Source: Nonomuraea turcica | Lineage (GTDB): Bacteria; Actinomycetota; Actinomycetes; Streptosporangiales; Streptosporangiaceae | Reading direction: 5' to 3' | Assembly (NCBI RefSeq): GCF_030718205.1 | Contig: NZ_JAUZQF010000017.1 | Location: forward strand, 62,001 to 126,000 | Length of the DNA: 64,000 nt | Shown: one piece after another, positions 15,913 through 24,726 of the stretch | Layout: the number at the start of each line of letters is the position of its first letter | Numbering within the stretch: the stretch's first letter is position 1 | Notes under the pieces: model-generated | Database searches by the model: none | What the model saw: only the letters and a program-made list of their open reading frames with translations | Told to the model about the DNA's origin: nothing | Made by a program: the position numbers and the translations under genes

Positions 15913-15923
15913 GCCTACCCTGC
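15905..15923. promoter_or_regulatory. DtxR/IdeR-like iron box upstream of suf
   Basis: TTAGGTAAGCCTACCCTGC matches the 19-bp actinobacterial iron box (TTAGGTTAGGCTAACCTAA) at 14 positions. It overlaps the stop codon of the exporter gene and lies 70-90 bases before the sufR start. A DtxR-family repressor (IdeR/DmdR) with ferrous iron would bind here and reduce suf transcription when iron is plentiful. Control of suf is inferred from position. Confidence 0.55.
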
Positions 15924-15993
15924 GTGACAAATTCCATCCCCGGGCTGGTCAGAACCGTTTGGAACCGGGAAGGAATTACGGCACACTGATGTT

Positions 15994-16701
15994 GTGAAAA
16001 ACATGCCCATGATGGAGCCAGGTCACGAGCGCGGCACGCGTGCCCGCGTCGCCCGGCTGATTCTTGAGCATGGTCCCGTCGCGGCCGCCGCCCTGGGCGA
16101 GCGGCTCGGGCTCACGCCCGCCGCCGTGCGGCGTCACCTCGACGCGCTGGTGGCCGACGGGATGATCGAGCCTCGCATGGTGCGCCCGCGCGGTCAGCGC
16201 GGACGCGGGCGGCCGGCCAAGCTGTTCGCCATCACCGACGCGGGGCGCAGTGCTTTCGAGCACGCCTATGACGACCTGGCCGGGAGCGCGCTGCGCTTCC
16301 TGGCCGAGCGCATGGGACAGGACGCGGTGGCCGACTTCGCCCGCGCGCAGGTGTTGGGCCTGCTCAAGCGGCTGGAGCCGGTCATGCGGACGGTGCCGGC
16401 GGATCAGCGCGTTCAGGTGCTGGCGCAGGCGCTGTCGGCGGAGGGGTATGCCGCTTCGGCCAGCAAGGCCAAGTCGGGCGGCGACCAGCTCTGCCAGCAT
16501 CACTGCCCGGTGGCACACGTGGCCGCGGAGTTCCCGCAACTCTGCGAGGCCGAGACGGAGGCGTTCGCGCAACTGCTCGGCACACCGGTGCAGCGCCTGG
16601 CCACGATCGCCCACGGCGACGGGGTCTGCACGACGCACGTGAGCCCACAGAAGCTGGGTGAATCCGCACATAGAGACAAGAGCAAGGAGACCGGAAGGTG
16701 A
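15994..16701 (+). CDS. sufR: SufR, iron-sulfur-sensing repressor of the suf operon
   Basis: The protein is 235 aa. An N-terminal winged helix-turn-helix (RARVARLILEHGPVAAAALG, then LTPAAVRRHLDALVADGMIE) is followed by a basic wing (RPRGQRGRGRPAKLF). The C-terminal part holds four cysteines, CQHHC, QLC and GVC, spaced C-x3-C-x12-C-x27-C, expected to bind an Fe-S cluster. It starts at the GTG at 15994 with no nearby ribosome site, so a leaderless start is plausible. It overlaps sufB by GTGA and probably represses its own operon when Fe-S supply is adequate. Confidence 0.9.
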   Translation: MKNMPMMEPGHERGTRARVARLILEHGPVAAAALGERLGLTPAAVRRHLDALVADGMIEPRMVRPRGQRGRGRPAKLFAITDAGRSAFEHAYDDLAGSALRFLAERMGQDAVADFARAQVLGLLKRLEPVMRTVPADQRVQVLAQALSAEGYAASASKAKSGGDQLCQHHCPVAHVAAEFPQLCEAETEAFAQLLGTPVQRLATIAHGDGVCTTHVSPQKLGESAHRDKSKETGR

Positions 16702-18110
16702 CTGTCACCGACCGCCCGGAGCTGGAAGGCCTCGGGAATTACAAGTTCGGCTGGGCCGACCCGGATGCCGCGGGCGCGGCGGCCAAGCGAGGCCTGTCCG
16801 AGGAGGTCGTTCGCAACATCTCCGCTCTCAAGAACGAGCCGGAGTGGATGCTTGACCTTCGCCTGAAGGGCCTCCGCCTGTTCCACAGGAAGCCGCTGCC
16901 CACCTGGGGCTCCGACCTCACCGGCATCGACTTCGACAACATCAAATACTTCGTGCGTTCGACGGAGAAGCAGGCGGCGTCCTGGGACGAGCTGCCCGCC
17001 GACATCAAGAACACCTACGACAAGCTCGGCATCCCCGAGGCGGAGAAGCAGCGCCTCATCGCCGGTGTCGCGGCTCAATACGAGTCCGAGGTCGTCTACC
17101 ACAAGATCCGTGAGGACCTTGAGGAGAAGGGCGTCATCTTCGTCGACACCGACACGGGCCTGAAGGAGCACGAGGAGCTCTTCAAGGAATACTTCGGCTC
17201 GGTGATCCCGGTGGGCGACAACAAGTTCGCCGCGCTCAACACCTCCGTGTGGTCCGGTGGCTCGTTCATCTACGTGCCGCCCAACGTCGAGGTCGAGATC
17301 CCGCTGCAGGCCTACTTCCGGATCAACACCGAGAACATGGGCCAGTTCGAGCGGACGCTGATCATCGTGGACGAGGGCTCCTACGTCCACTACGTCGAGG
17401 GCTGCACCGCGCCGATCTACTCCTCCGACTCGCTGCACAGCGCCGTCGTCGAGATCATCGTGAAGAAGAACGCCCGCTGCCGTTACACGACCATCCAAAA
17501 CTGGTCGAACAACGTCTACAACCTGGTCACCAAGCGCGCCGTCGCCTACGAGGGCGCGACCATGGAGTGGATCGACGGCAACATCGGCTCCAAGGTCACG
17601 ATGAAATACCCGGCCGTCTACCTCATGGGCGAGCACGCCAAGGGCGAGACGCTGAGCGTCGCGTTCGCGGGCGAGGGCCAGCACCAGGACGCCGGCTCGA
17701 AGATGGTGCACCTGGCGCCCCACACGAGCTCCAGCGTGATCTCCAAGTCGGTGGCGCGCGGCGGCGGCCGCACCTCCTACCGCGGTCTCGTGCAGATCGA
17801 GGAGGGCGCGCACGGCAGCGCCAGCACCGTCAAGTGCGACGCGCTGCTGGTCGACCAGATCAGCCGCTCCGACACCTACCCCTACGTCGACGTCCGCGAG
17901 GACGACGTCTCGATGGGCCACGAGGCCACGGTCTCCAAGGTCAGCGAGGACCAGCTGTTCTACCTCATGAGCCGCGGGCTCGACGAGGACGAGGCGATGG
18001 CGATGATCGTGCGCGGCTTCGTGGAGCCGATCGCGCGTGAGCTGCCCATGGAATACGCGCTCGAGCTCAACCGGCTGATCGAGCTGCAGATGGAAGGAGC
18101 CGTCGGCTGA
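16698..18110 (+). CDS. sufB: Fe-S cluster assembly scaffold SufB
   Basis: This 470-aa core subunit of the SufBCD scaffold builds Fe-S clusters. The family start (LGNYKFGWADPDAAGAAAKR) and the long beta-helix core are present, including YVHYVEGCTAPIYSSDSLHS and RCRYTTIQNWSNNVYNL. No intein interrupts it, unlike many mycobacterial SufB proteins. It starts at a GTG overlapping the sufR stop and is preceded by GGAAGG. SufD and the ATPase SufC follow in the operon. It works in the cytoplasm with SufS/SufU as sulfur donors. Confidence 0.97.
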   Translation: MTVTDRPELEGLGNYKFGWADPDAAGAAAKRGLSEEVVRNISALKNEPEWMLDLRLKGLRLFHRKPLPTWGSDLTGIDFDNIKYFVRSTEKQAASWDELPADIKNTYDKLGIPEAEKQRLIAGVAAQYESEVVYHKIREDLEEKGVIFVDTDTGLKEHEELFKEYFGSVIPVGDNKFAALNTSVWSGGSFIYVPPNVEVEIPLQAYFRINTENMGQFERTLIIVDEGSYVHYVEGCTAPIYSSDSLHSAVVEIIVKKNARCRYTTIQNWSNNVYNLVTKRAVAYEGATMEWIDGNIGSKVTMKYPAVYLMGEHAKGETLSVAFAGEGQHQDAGSKMVHLAPHTSSSVISKSVARGGGRTSYRGLVQIEEGAHGSASTVKCDALLVDQISRSDTYPYVDVREDDVSMGHEATVSKVSEDQLFYLMSRGLDEDEAMAMIVRGFVEPIARELPMEYALELNRLIELQMEGAVG

Positions 18111-19231
18111 TGGGCCTGAACGAGAAGCCCTTGTCGACCCTGCACGAGAAGGCGTCGTTCGACCTCGGCGACTTCGAGGTCCCGACCGGGCGCGAGGAGT
18201 CGTGGCGCTTCACGCCGCTCTCGCGCCTGAAGGGCCTGCACAACGGTAAGGCCGAGCCCGTGGGCCACGTGCGCCTGGACGTCGACGCGGCGCCCGAGGT
18301 CACCGTGGAGACCGTGGGCCGCGACGACGCCCGGCTCGGCAAGGCGTTCGCGCCGACCGACCGAGTGAGCGCGCAGGCGTGGCACAGCTTCGAGAAAGCC
18401 ACCGTGATCACGGTGCCGCGCGAGGCCGTCGCGTCCAAGCCGACCGTCCTGACGCTGACCGGCTCCGGCGACGGCGCGGCCTTCGGCCACATCGTGGTCA
18501 AGGTGGAGCCGATGGCCGAGGCCGTGGTCGTGCTCGATCACAAGGGCAGCGCGGTCTACGCCGACAACATCGAGTTCGCCGTCGGCGACGGCGCCTCGCT
18601 CAGGGTCGTCAGCCTGCAGGACTGGGACGACGACGCGGTCCACGTCTCGCACCACCACGCCCAGCTGGCCAAGGACGCGACGTTCCGCAGCTTCGCGGTG
18701 ACGATGGGCGGCGACCTCGTACGCCTGTCGCCCAGCGTGTCCTACACCGCCCCCGGCGGCGACGCCGACATGGCGGGCGTCTACTTCGCGGACGCAGGTC
18801 AGCACCTGGAGCACCGCCTGCTGGTCGACCACTCGCAGCCCAGCTGCAAGAGCAACGTCGACTACCGCGGCGCCCTGCAGGGCGAGGACGCGCACGCCGT
18901 CTGGATCGGCGATGTGATCATCAGGGTCGAGGCCGAGGGCACCGACACCTACGAGCTCAACCGCAACCTCATCCTCACCGACGGCGCCCGCGCCGACTCG
19001 GTGCCCAACCTGGAGATCCTCACCGGTGAGGTCGCCGGCGCGGGGCACGCCTCCGCCTCCGGCCGCCTCGACGACGAGCACATCTTCTACCTCCAGGCCC
19101 GCGGCATCCCCTACGACGAGGCCCGCCGCCTGGTCGTCAGGGGCTTCCTCGGCCAGCTCATCGAGAAGATCGAGGTCGAGGAGATCCGCGAGCGCGTGCT
19201 CACCGCGGTGGAGGCGGAGCTCGCACGATGA
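18110..19231 (+). CDS. sufD: Fe-S cluster assembly protein SufD
   Basis: This 373-aa protein is a SufB paralogue and partner in the SufBC2D complex. It has a helical N-terminal region (REESWRFTPLSRLKGLHNG), then a beta-helix core containing VSHHHAQLAKDATFRSFAV, and a C-terminal DEEHIFYLQARGIPYDEARR-like segment (residues vary slightly) that parallels the SufB end. The ATG overlaps the sufB stop by one base (TGATG). SufD is thought to help iron entry and hold the scaffold together. Confidence 0.95.
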   Translation: MGLNEKPLSTLHEKASFDLGDFEVPTGREESWRFTPLSRLKGLHNGKAEPVGHVRLDVDAAPEVTVETVGRDDARLGKAFAPTDRVSAQAWHSFEKATVITVPREAVASKPTVLTLTGSGDGAAFGHIVVKVEPMAEAVVVLDHKGSAVYADNIEFAVGDGASLRVVSLQDWDDDAVHVSHHHAQLAKDATFRSFAVTMGGDLVRLSPSVSYTAPGGDADMAGVYFADAGQHLEHRLLVDHSQPSCKSNVDYRGALQGEDAHAVWIGDVIIRVEAEGTDTYELNRNLILTDGARADSVPNLEILTGEVAGAGHASASGRLDDEHIFYLQARGIPYDEARRLVVRGFLGQLIEKIEVEEIRERVLTAVEAELAR

Positions 19232-19545
19232 GCTACGAGAAGGTCTGCAAGGTCGAGGACATCCCTGACCAGGGGGTCCTCGGCGTCGAGGTCGGGGAGA
19301 CCCCGGTCGCGCTCGTCCGTAAGGGTGAGGAGATCTTCGCCCTGCACGACGTCTGCTCCCACGCCGAGGTGAAGCTCAGCGAGGGCGAGGTCTACGACGG
19401 CACGCTGGAGTGCTGGCTGCACGGCTCGTGCTTCGACATCCGCACCGGCAAGCCCACAGGTCCGCCCGCCACCAAACCCGTGAACGTCTACACAGTCAAG
19501 ATCGACGGCGATGACGTCCTCGTCTCGCTCTCGAAGGAGTCATAA
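19228..19545 (+). CDS. Rieske-type ferredoxin (non-heme iron oxygenase ferredoxin subunit)
   Basis: This 105-aa protein has the Rieske cluster motifs CSHAEVKL (Cys-x-His) and CWLHGSCFD (Cys-x2-His), which bind a 2Fe-2S cluster with two His and two Cys. It overlaps the sufD stop by ATGA and lies five bases before sufC. A Rieske ferredoxin between sufD and sufC is a regular part of actinobacterial suf operons. Its electron-transfer role in cluster assembly or repair is inferred, not shown. Confidence 0.92.
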   Translation: MSYEKVCKVEDIPDQGVLGVEVGETPVALVRKGEEIFALHDVCSHAEVKLSEGEVYDGTLECWLHGSCFDIRTGKPTGPPATKPVNVYTVKIDGDDVLVSLSKES

Positions 19546-19550
19546 CCACC

Positions 19551-20293
<743 letters not shown>

Positions 20294-20297
<4 letters not shown>

Positions 20298-21550
20298 CAA
20301 CCGTCAGCTTCGATGTGGAGAAGATCAGGAAGGACTTCCCGATCTTCTCCCGCGAGCTGCCCGACGGGCGCCCGCTCGTCTACCTCGACTCGGGTAACTC
20401 CTCGCAGAAGCCCGAGCAGGTCATCGAGACCATGCGGGAGCACCTGGCGCTGCACTACAGCAACGTCGGGCGGGCCATGCACGTCCTCGGGGCCGAGTCG
20501 ACCGAGGCGTACGAAGGCGCCCGCGACAAGATCGCGGGCTTCGTCGGGGCGCCGTCGCGCGACGAGGTGATCTTCACCAAGAACGCCTCCGAGGCACTCA
20601 ACCTGGTCGCCTACGCCTTCGGCAACCCGATCAACACCGACCCGCGCTTCACCCTCGGGCCCGGCGACGAGATCGTCATCTCCGAGATGGAGCACCACTC
20701 CAACATCGTGCCGTGGCAACTGCTCTCGCAGCGCACCGGTGCGACGCTGAAGTGGTTCGGCGTCACCGACGACGGCAGGCTGGACCTGTCGGCCGACGTG
20801 ATCACCGAGCGGACGAAGATCGTCTCGGTCGCCCACCAGTCCAACGTGCTCGGCACCGTCAACCCGGTCGCCGAGGTGGCCAGGCGGGCGCACGCGGTCG
20901 GGGCGCTCATCATGCTGGACGCCTCCCAGTCCGTGCCGCACCACCCGGTGAACGTGGCCGAGCTGGGCGCCGACTTCGTGGCCTTCACCGGGCACAAGAT
21001 GGTCGGCCCGTCCGGCATCGGCGTGCTCTGGGGGCGGGCCGAGCTGCTGGAGGCCATGCCCCCGTTCCTGGGCGGCGGCGAGATGATCGAGGCGGTCTGG
21101 ATGGACCACTCGACGTACGCGCCGGTGCCGCACAAGTTCGAGGCGGGCACGCCGCCGATCGTCGAGGCCATCGGGCTCGGCGCGGCCGTGGACTACCTCA
21201 CCGGGATCGGCATGGACGCCATCGAGGCGCACGAGCGCGAGCTGACGGCCTACGCGCTGGACGCTCTGCGGGACGTGTCCACTCTGCGGATCATCGGCCC
21301 CGAGACGCTGGAGCAGCGCGGCGGCACGGTGTCGTTCACGCTGGAGGGCATACACCCGCACGATGTCGGGCAGATCTTGGACGACCAGTTCGGCGTCGCC
21401 GTACGCGTCGGGCACCACTGCGCGCGTCCGCTGCACCTGCGCTTCGGAATACCGGCGACCACGCGGGCGTCGTTCTACCTGTACAACACCAGGGGCGAGA
21501 TCGACGCCCTGGTGCGCGGCCTGCATCACGTTCAGAAGGTGTTCGCATAG
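20294..21550 (+). CDS. sufS: cysteine desulfurase SufS
   Basis: This 418-aa group II cysteine desulfurase removes sulfur from L-cysteine for cluster building. The PLP lysine is Lys235 (FTGHKMVGPSGIGVLWG). The persulfide cysteine is Cys376 in RVGHHCARPLH. The N-terminal DFPIFSRELPDGRPLVYLDSG and the pyridoxal-contact region MEHHSNIVPW are typical. The start codon overlaps sufC by four bases. It hands sulfur to SufU, encoded three bases downstream. Confidence 0.97.
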
Positions 21551-21552
21551 CC

Positions 21553-21993
21553 ATGATCGGCGAGTCGATGTACCAGGAGCTGATCCTGGAGCACTACAAG
21601 CACCCGCAGGGGCGGGGGCTGCGCGAGCCGTACGACGCCGAGGTTCACCACGTGAACCCCACGTGCGGCGACGAGATCACGCTCAGGGTCAAGGTGGGCG
21701 ACGCCGGCAAGATCCTCGACGTCTCCTATGACGGACAGGGCTGTTCGATCAGCCAGGCCGCCGCCTCCGTGCTGCACGAGCTGGCCACCGGCTCGACGGT
21801 TGAGGAATCGCTCTCGGTGGTCGACGAGTTCACCCGGCTCATGCAGGGCAGGGGACAGGTGGAGGCCGATGAGGACGTGCTCGGTGACGCGGTCGCGTTC
21901 TCGGGCGTGGCCAAGTTCCCGGCGCGTGTCAAATGCGCGTTGCTTTCTTGGATGGCCTACAAGGACGCTGTTGTGAGGAGTGCAGCCCAGTGA
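21553..21993 (+). CDS. sufU: SufU, zinc-dependent sulfur transfer protein
   Basis: This 146-aa IscU-fold protein has Cys38 (NPTCGDEI), Cys64 (GQGCSIS) and Cys128 (RVKCALLSW), the zinc-binding and sulfur-accepting set of SufU. It has the insertion between the second and third cysteines that separates SufU from IscU. It should accept persulfide sulfur from SufS and pass it to SufB. The ATG at 21553 follows the sufS stop by two bases; an internal ATG (MYQEL) is an alternative start. Confidence 0.95.
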   Translation: MIGESMYQELILEHYKHPQGRGLREPYDAEVHHVNPTCGDEITLRVKVGDAGKILDVSYDGQGCSISQAAASVLHELATGSTVEESLSVVDEFTRLMQGRGQVEADEDVLGDAVAFSGVAKFPARVKCALLSWMAYKDAVVRSAAQ

Positions 21994-22349
21994 GCAAGCC
22001 AGTCGAGACTCCGACCGACTTCGATGGTGAGACCAGCCTCGAGGAGGTCATGGAGGCGCTCAAGGACGTCGTCGACCCCGAGCTCGGCATCAACGTCGTC
22101 GACCTGGGCCTGATCTATGGGCTCAACCTCGACCCCGCCGACGGCCAGCGGCCGGTGGCCACCATCGACATGACGCTGACCAGCGCGGCCTGCCCGCTGA
22201 CCGACGTCATCGAGGACCAGGCCCACTCCGCGCTCGACGGCATGGTGTCCGACGTGAAGATCAACTGGGTCTGGCTGCCGCCGTGGGGCCCGGACAAGAT
22301 CACCGATGAGGGCCGCGAGCAGCTCCGTATGCTAGGATTCAACGTCTGA
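21990..22349 (+). CDS. sufT: SufT-like Fe-S cluster assembly factor (DUF59/MIP18 family)
   Basis: This 119-aa protein has a single MIP18/DUF59 domain. Key parts are DVVDPELGINVVDLGLIYGL, the Thr/Cys motif TLTSAACPLTDVIEDQ, and WVWLPPWGPDKITDEGREQLRMLGF. Proteins of this type help mature or deliver Fe-S clusters. It starts at a GTG overlapping the sufU stop (GTGA) and is the last gene of the suf operon. Confidence 0.93.
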   Translation: MSKPVETPTDFDGETSLEEVMEALKDVVDPELGINVVDLGLIYGLNLDPADGQRPVATIDMTLTSAACPLTDVIEDQAHSALDGMVSDVKINWVWLPPWGPDKITDEGREQLRMLGFNV

Positions 22350-22364
22350 TCTTTTTCTGCTGTT

Positions 22365-22389
22365 ACGGCTGGCGTCAAGTGTCAGCCGT
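22365..22389 (+). terminator. weak hairpin after sufT
   Basis: ACGGCTG (22365-22371) and CAGCCGT (22383-22389) pair over 7 bp with an 11-base loop that can add a few inner pairs. It lies 16 bases after the suf operon stop, and a T-rich tract precedes it rather than follows. It is the only candidate terminator for the suf operon. Confidence 0.4.
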
Positions 22390-22651
22390 TTCAGCGTGCC
22401 ATAGAGGGTTTCGGAAGGTCCGGGCCCATCCGGGAAATATCCGATAACATCCCGGCGTTGGTACAGATGCACCCCCGACGTCTCATTGCGCGTCTCGCGC
22501 CGCCTGCGGCCGGTGCCCGGTGTATCCCCCTTGTGGATTTGATCCGCCCCGATGGCGGCTCGCCCTGAACCCCTGTGCGGCTTGAGCCGCACATCCTGGC
22601 TCGTCCTTTCGCAGAAGTGACGTGCCACTTCGACTGAAAGGCACGACTTTC
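22390..22651 (+). other. structured leader region before the DEAD-box helicase
   Basis: This gene-free stretch contains several small inverted repeats: CCGGGA/TCCCGG arms near 22432-22457, and a perfect 8-bp hairpin (TGTGCGGC, loop TTGA, GCCGCACA) at 22574-22593. A loose ECF-type promoter match (GGGAAA, then GTT 19 bases on) lies near 22432-22459. Long structured leaders are common for cold-inducible RNA helicase genes. No known riboswitch class was recognised. Confidence 0.35.
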
Positions 22652-24520
22652 GTGACCATGCTTGACGCTGTCATGCCCTCGTTCGACGAGACCGGCTCCG
22701 ACCTCACGGTCGAGGCCGCCTCGCAGCCGGGCCCCTCCGAGTTCGAGCTGCTGGGCCTGCCCAAGCCGCTCATCACCGGACTGGCCAGGCAGGGCATCGA
22801 CAGCCCGTTCCCCATCCAGAGCGCGACGATCCCCGACGTTCTCGCCGGCCATGACGTGCTCGGCCGCGGCCAGACCGGCTCCGGCAAGACCCTCGCCTTC
22901 GGGCTGCCCACCATGGCCCGCCTCGCTGGCGTGAAGCCCGCGCCCGGCCGGCCCCGCGCCATGATCCTCGTGCCGACCCGTGAGCTCGCGCTCCAGGTCC
23001 ACGACGCCCTCGAGCCCCTCGGCCGCGGCCTCGGGCTGCGCATGAAGGTCGTCGTCGGCGGCATGTCCATGGGCAAGCAGATCGAGGCGCTGCGGCGCGG
23101 CGTCGACATCGTCATCGCCACCCCCGGCCGCCTCGGCGACCTGATCCGGCAGGGCGAGTGCTCGCTGTCCGACGTCCAGGTGAGCGTGCTCGACGAGGCC
23201 GACCACATGTGCGACCTCGGCTTCTTCCCCGTCGTGACCGACCTGCTCGCGCAGACGCCGACCGACGGCCAGCGGCTGCTGTTCTCCGCCACGCTCGACG
23301 GTGACGTCGACAAGCTGGTGAAGCGCTTCCTCACCAACCCGATCACCCACTCCGTGGCGCCCGCGACCTCGCCGGTCGACACCATGGAGCACCACGTGAT
23401 GCAGGTCACGCGCGACGACAAGTTCGACGTCATCGCCGAGATCGCCAATCGCGAGGGCCGCACCATCATCTTCGTCAAGACCCAGCACGGCGTGGACCGG
23501 CTGTGCAAGCAGCTGGCCCGGGTCGGCGTCAAGTCGGGCGGCCTGCACGGCGGCAAGCGCCAGAACCAGCGCACCCGCATCCTCGCCGAGTTCCGCGAGG
23601 GCTCCGTCAACGTGCTGGTCTGCACCGACGTTGCGGCGCGCGGCATCCACGTGGACAACATCAGCCTGGTGCTGCACGTCGACCCGCCGCAGGACCACAA
23701 GAGCTACCTGCACCGGGGCGGCCGCACGGCGCGCGCCGGCGAGAAGGGCACCGTCGTCACGCTGGTGCTGCCCAACGAGCGCCGCTCCACCGACGCGCTC
23801 ACCCGGCGCGCCGGGATCCACCCGTTCCGCCTGAAGGCCACCCCCGGTCACCCGCGGGTCGCCGAGGTGACGGGCGCCCGCACGCCCAGCGGCGAGTCCA
23901 TCCCGGTCTGGGAGCCGGACGTCCGCAAGCCGCTGCGGCCCCGCCGCGAGGGCGGCCACGGGGGTTCGGAGCGTCGTGGCCGCCGCGGCGGCCGCCGTGA
24001 CTTCGACGGCGATCGCCGCCCGCGCAGCCACGGGGATGGCGACCGCTCGTTCGGGCCCGGTGAGGACCGGCGTCCGCGCAGGCATGAAGACGGTGACCGG
24101 CCGTTCGGCGGCGGGCGGCGGCACACCGAGGGTGAGCGGCCGGCCGGGCGCGCGCAGGAGCCGCGGACGTTCGGCGACGACCGCCGCCGAGACGGCAGGC
24201 CGAGCGGCGGCTACCGCTCCGACGACCGCCCGTTCCGGCAGGACGACCGTGGCCAGCAGGGTGGCGGATTCCGCTCCGACGACCGCGGCGGCCGCTACAG
24301 CTCCGACCGTGGCCGCCCGTTCTCGGCGGACCACCGTCCGGACGACCGCACTCCGCGCGACGGCTACCGCTCCGGCGACGGCTACCGCTCCGCGCCGTCG
24401 GGCGATGGTTACCGCTCCGCGCCGTCGGGGGATGGTTACCGCTCCGGCGGTGGCCGTGGCGACGACCGGGGCAACGGCGGATTCCGCCGCAACCAGGGTG
24501 GCCGCCGCTTCGAGCGCTGA
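22652..24520 (+). CDS. DEAD-box ATP-dependent RNA helicase
   Basis: This protein of about 622 aa has all helicase motifs: Q motif region (FELLGLPKPLITGLARQG), I GQTGSGKT, Ia PTRELA, II DEAD (VLDEADHM), III SAT, IV IIFVKTQ, V TDVAARGIHV and VI HRGGRTARAG. Motifs V and VI are slightly unusual (His for Asp, Ala for Gly). The last 200 residues or so are a disordered tail rich in Arg, Gly and Asp that would bind RNA, with near-identical GDGYRSAPS repeats. I chose the GTG at 22652 because AAAGG lies ten bases upstream; an in-frame GTG at 22622 is possible. A role in ribosome assembly or cold-stress mRNA unwinding is inferred. Confidence 0.92.
   Translation: MTMLDAVMPSFDETGSDLTVEAASQPGPSEFELLGLPKPLITGLARQGIDSPFPIQSATIPDVLAGHDVLGRGQTGSGKTLAFGLPTMARLAGVKPAPGRPRAMILVPTRELALQVHDALEPLGRGLGLRMKVVVGGMSMGKQIEALRRGVDIVIATPGRLGDLIRQGECSLSDVQVSVLDEADHMCDLGFFPVVTDLLAQTPTDGQRLLFSATLDGDVDKLVKRFLTNPITHSVAPATSPVDTMEHHVMQVTRDDKFDVIAEIANREGRTIIFVKTQHGVDRLCKQLARVGVKSGGLHGGKRQNQRTRILAEFREGSVNVLVCTDVAARGIHVDNISLVLHVDPPQDHKSYLHRGGRTARAGEKGTVVTLVLPNERRSTDALTRRAGIHPFRLKATPGHPRVAEVTGARTPSGESIPVWEPDVRKPLRPRREGGHGGSERRGRRGGRRDFDGDRRPRSHGDGDRSFGPGEDRRPRRHEDGDRPFGGGRRHTEGERPAGRAQEPRTFGDDRRRDGRPSGGYRSDDRPFRQDDRGQQGGGFRSDDRGGRYSSDRGRPFSADHRPDDRTPRDGYRSGDGYRSAPSGDGYRSAPSGDGYRSGGGRGDDRGNGGFRRNQGGRRFER
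24359..24446 (+). repeat. 27-bp tandem repeats in the helicase tail
   Basis: Three near-identical in-frame units encode GDGYRSAPS; the two inner copies differ by a single base at their junction. Shorter related units (GDGYRS) flank them. Such repeats expand or contract easily, so tail length probably varies between strains. Confidence 0.75.
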
Positions 24521-24564
24521 CCCGGTCCGGCCCGCTCCGCTGCGGCGCCGTCACTGAGCATCAC

Positions 24565-24605
24565 CTGCCCGCCGTACCTCGTTCATCGCGAGGTGCGGCG
24601 GGCAG
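24565..24605 (+). terminator. strong terminator after the helicase gene
   Basis: CTGCCCGCCG (24565-24574) pairs perfectly with CGGCGGGCAG (24596-24605), and an inner CCTCG/CGAGG stem extends it. TTT follows at 24610-24612. It lies 45 bases after the helicase stop and 120 bases before the beta-mannosidase, separating the two units. Confidence 0.75.
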
Positions 24606-24629
24606 TCGCGTTTATGGGTTGAGGCGATA

Positions 24630-24641
24630 TGAATCGGTTCA
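24630..24641. promoter_or_regulatory. candidate LacI-type operator before the beta-mannosidase
   Basis: TGAATCGGTTCA is a palindrome with 4-bp arms and a central CG, the form bound by LacI-family repressors. Read on the other strand it gives GCTGAACCGATTCA, sharing GCTGAACCG with the palindrome upstream of the LacI gene at 32855-32872. That makes this LacI protein the likely binder. Confidence 0.45.
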
Positions 24642-24726
24642 GCAAAGCGGGTGCCGAGCGCTGTAAATAGGGGAATAGGTGCTGATATCTTGCCTATTGC
24701 CTCAATCGACGTCCGGAGAGTTTTTC

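Noticed and set aside
15959..15993. A GGGAA-N19-GTT ECF promoter directly before sufR
   Set aside because: The GTT would end at the base before the GTG start codon, so the transcript would begin inside the gene.
22391..24334. A 647-codon reverse-strand frame opposite the DEAD-box helicase
   Set aside because: The forward strand has all helicase motifs. The reverse frame is Ala/Val/Arg-rich and shows no domain.
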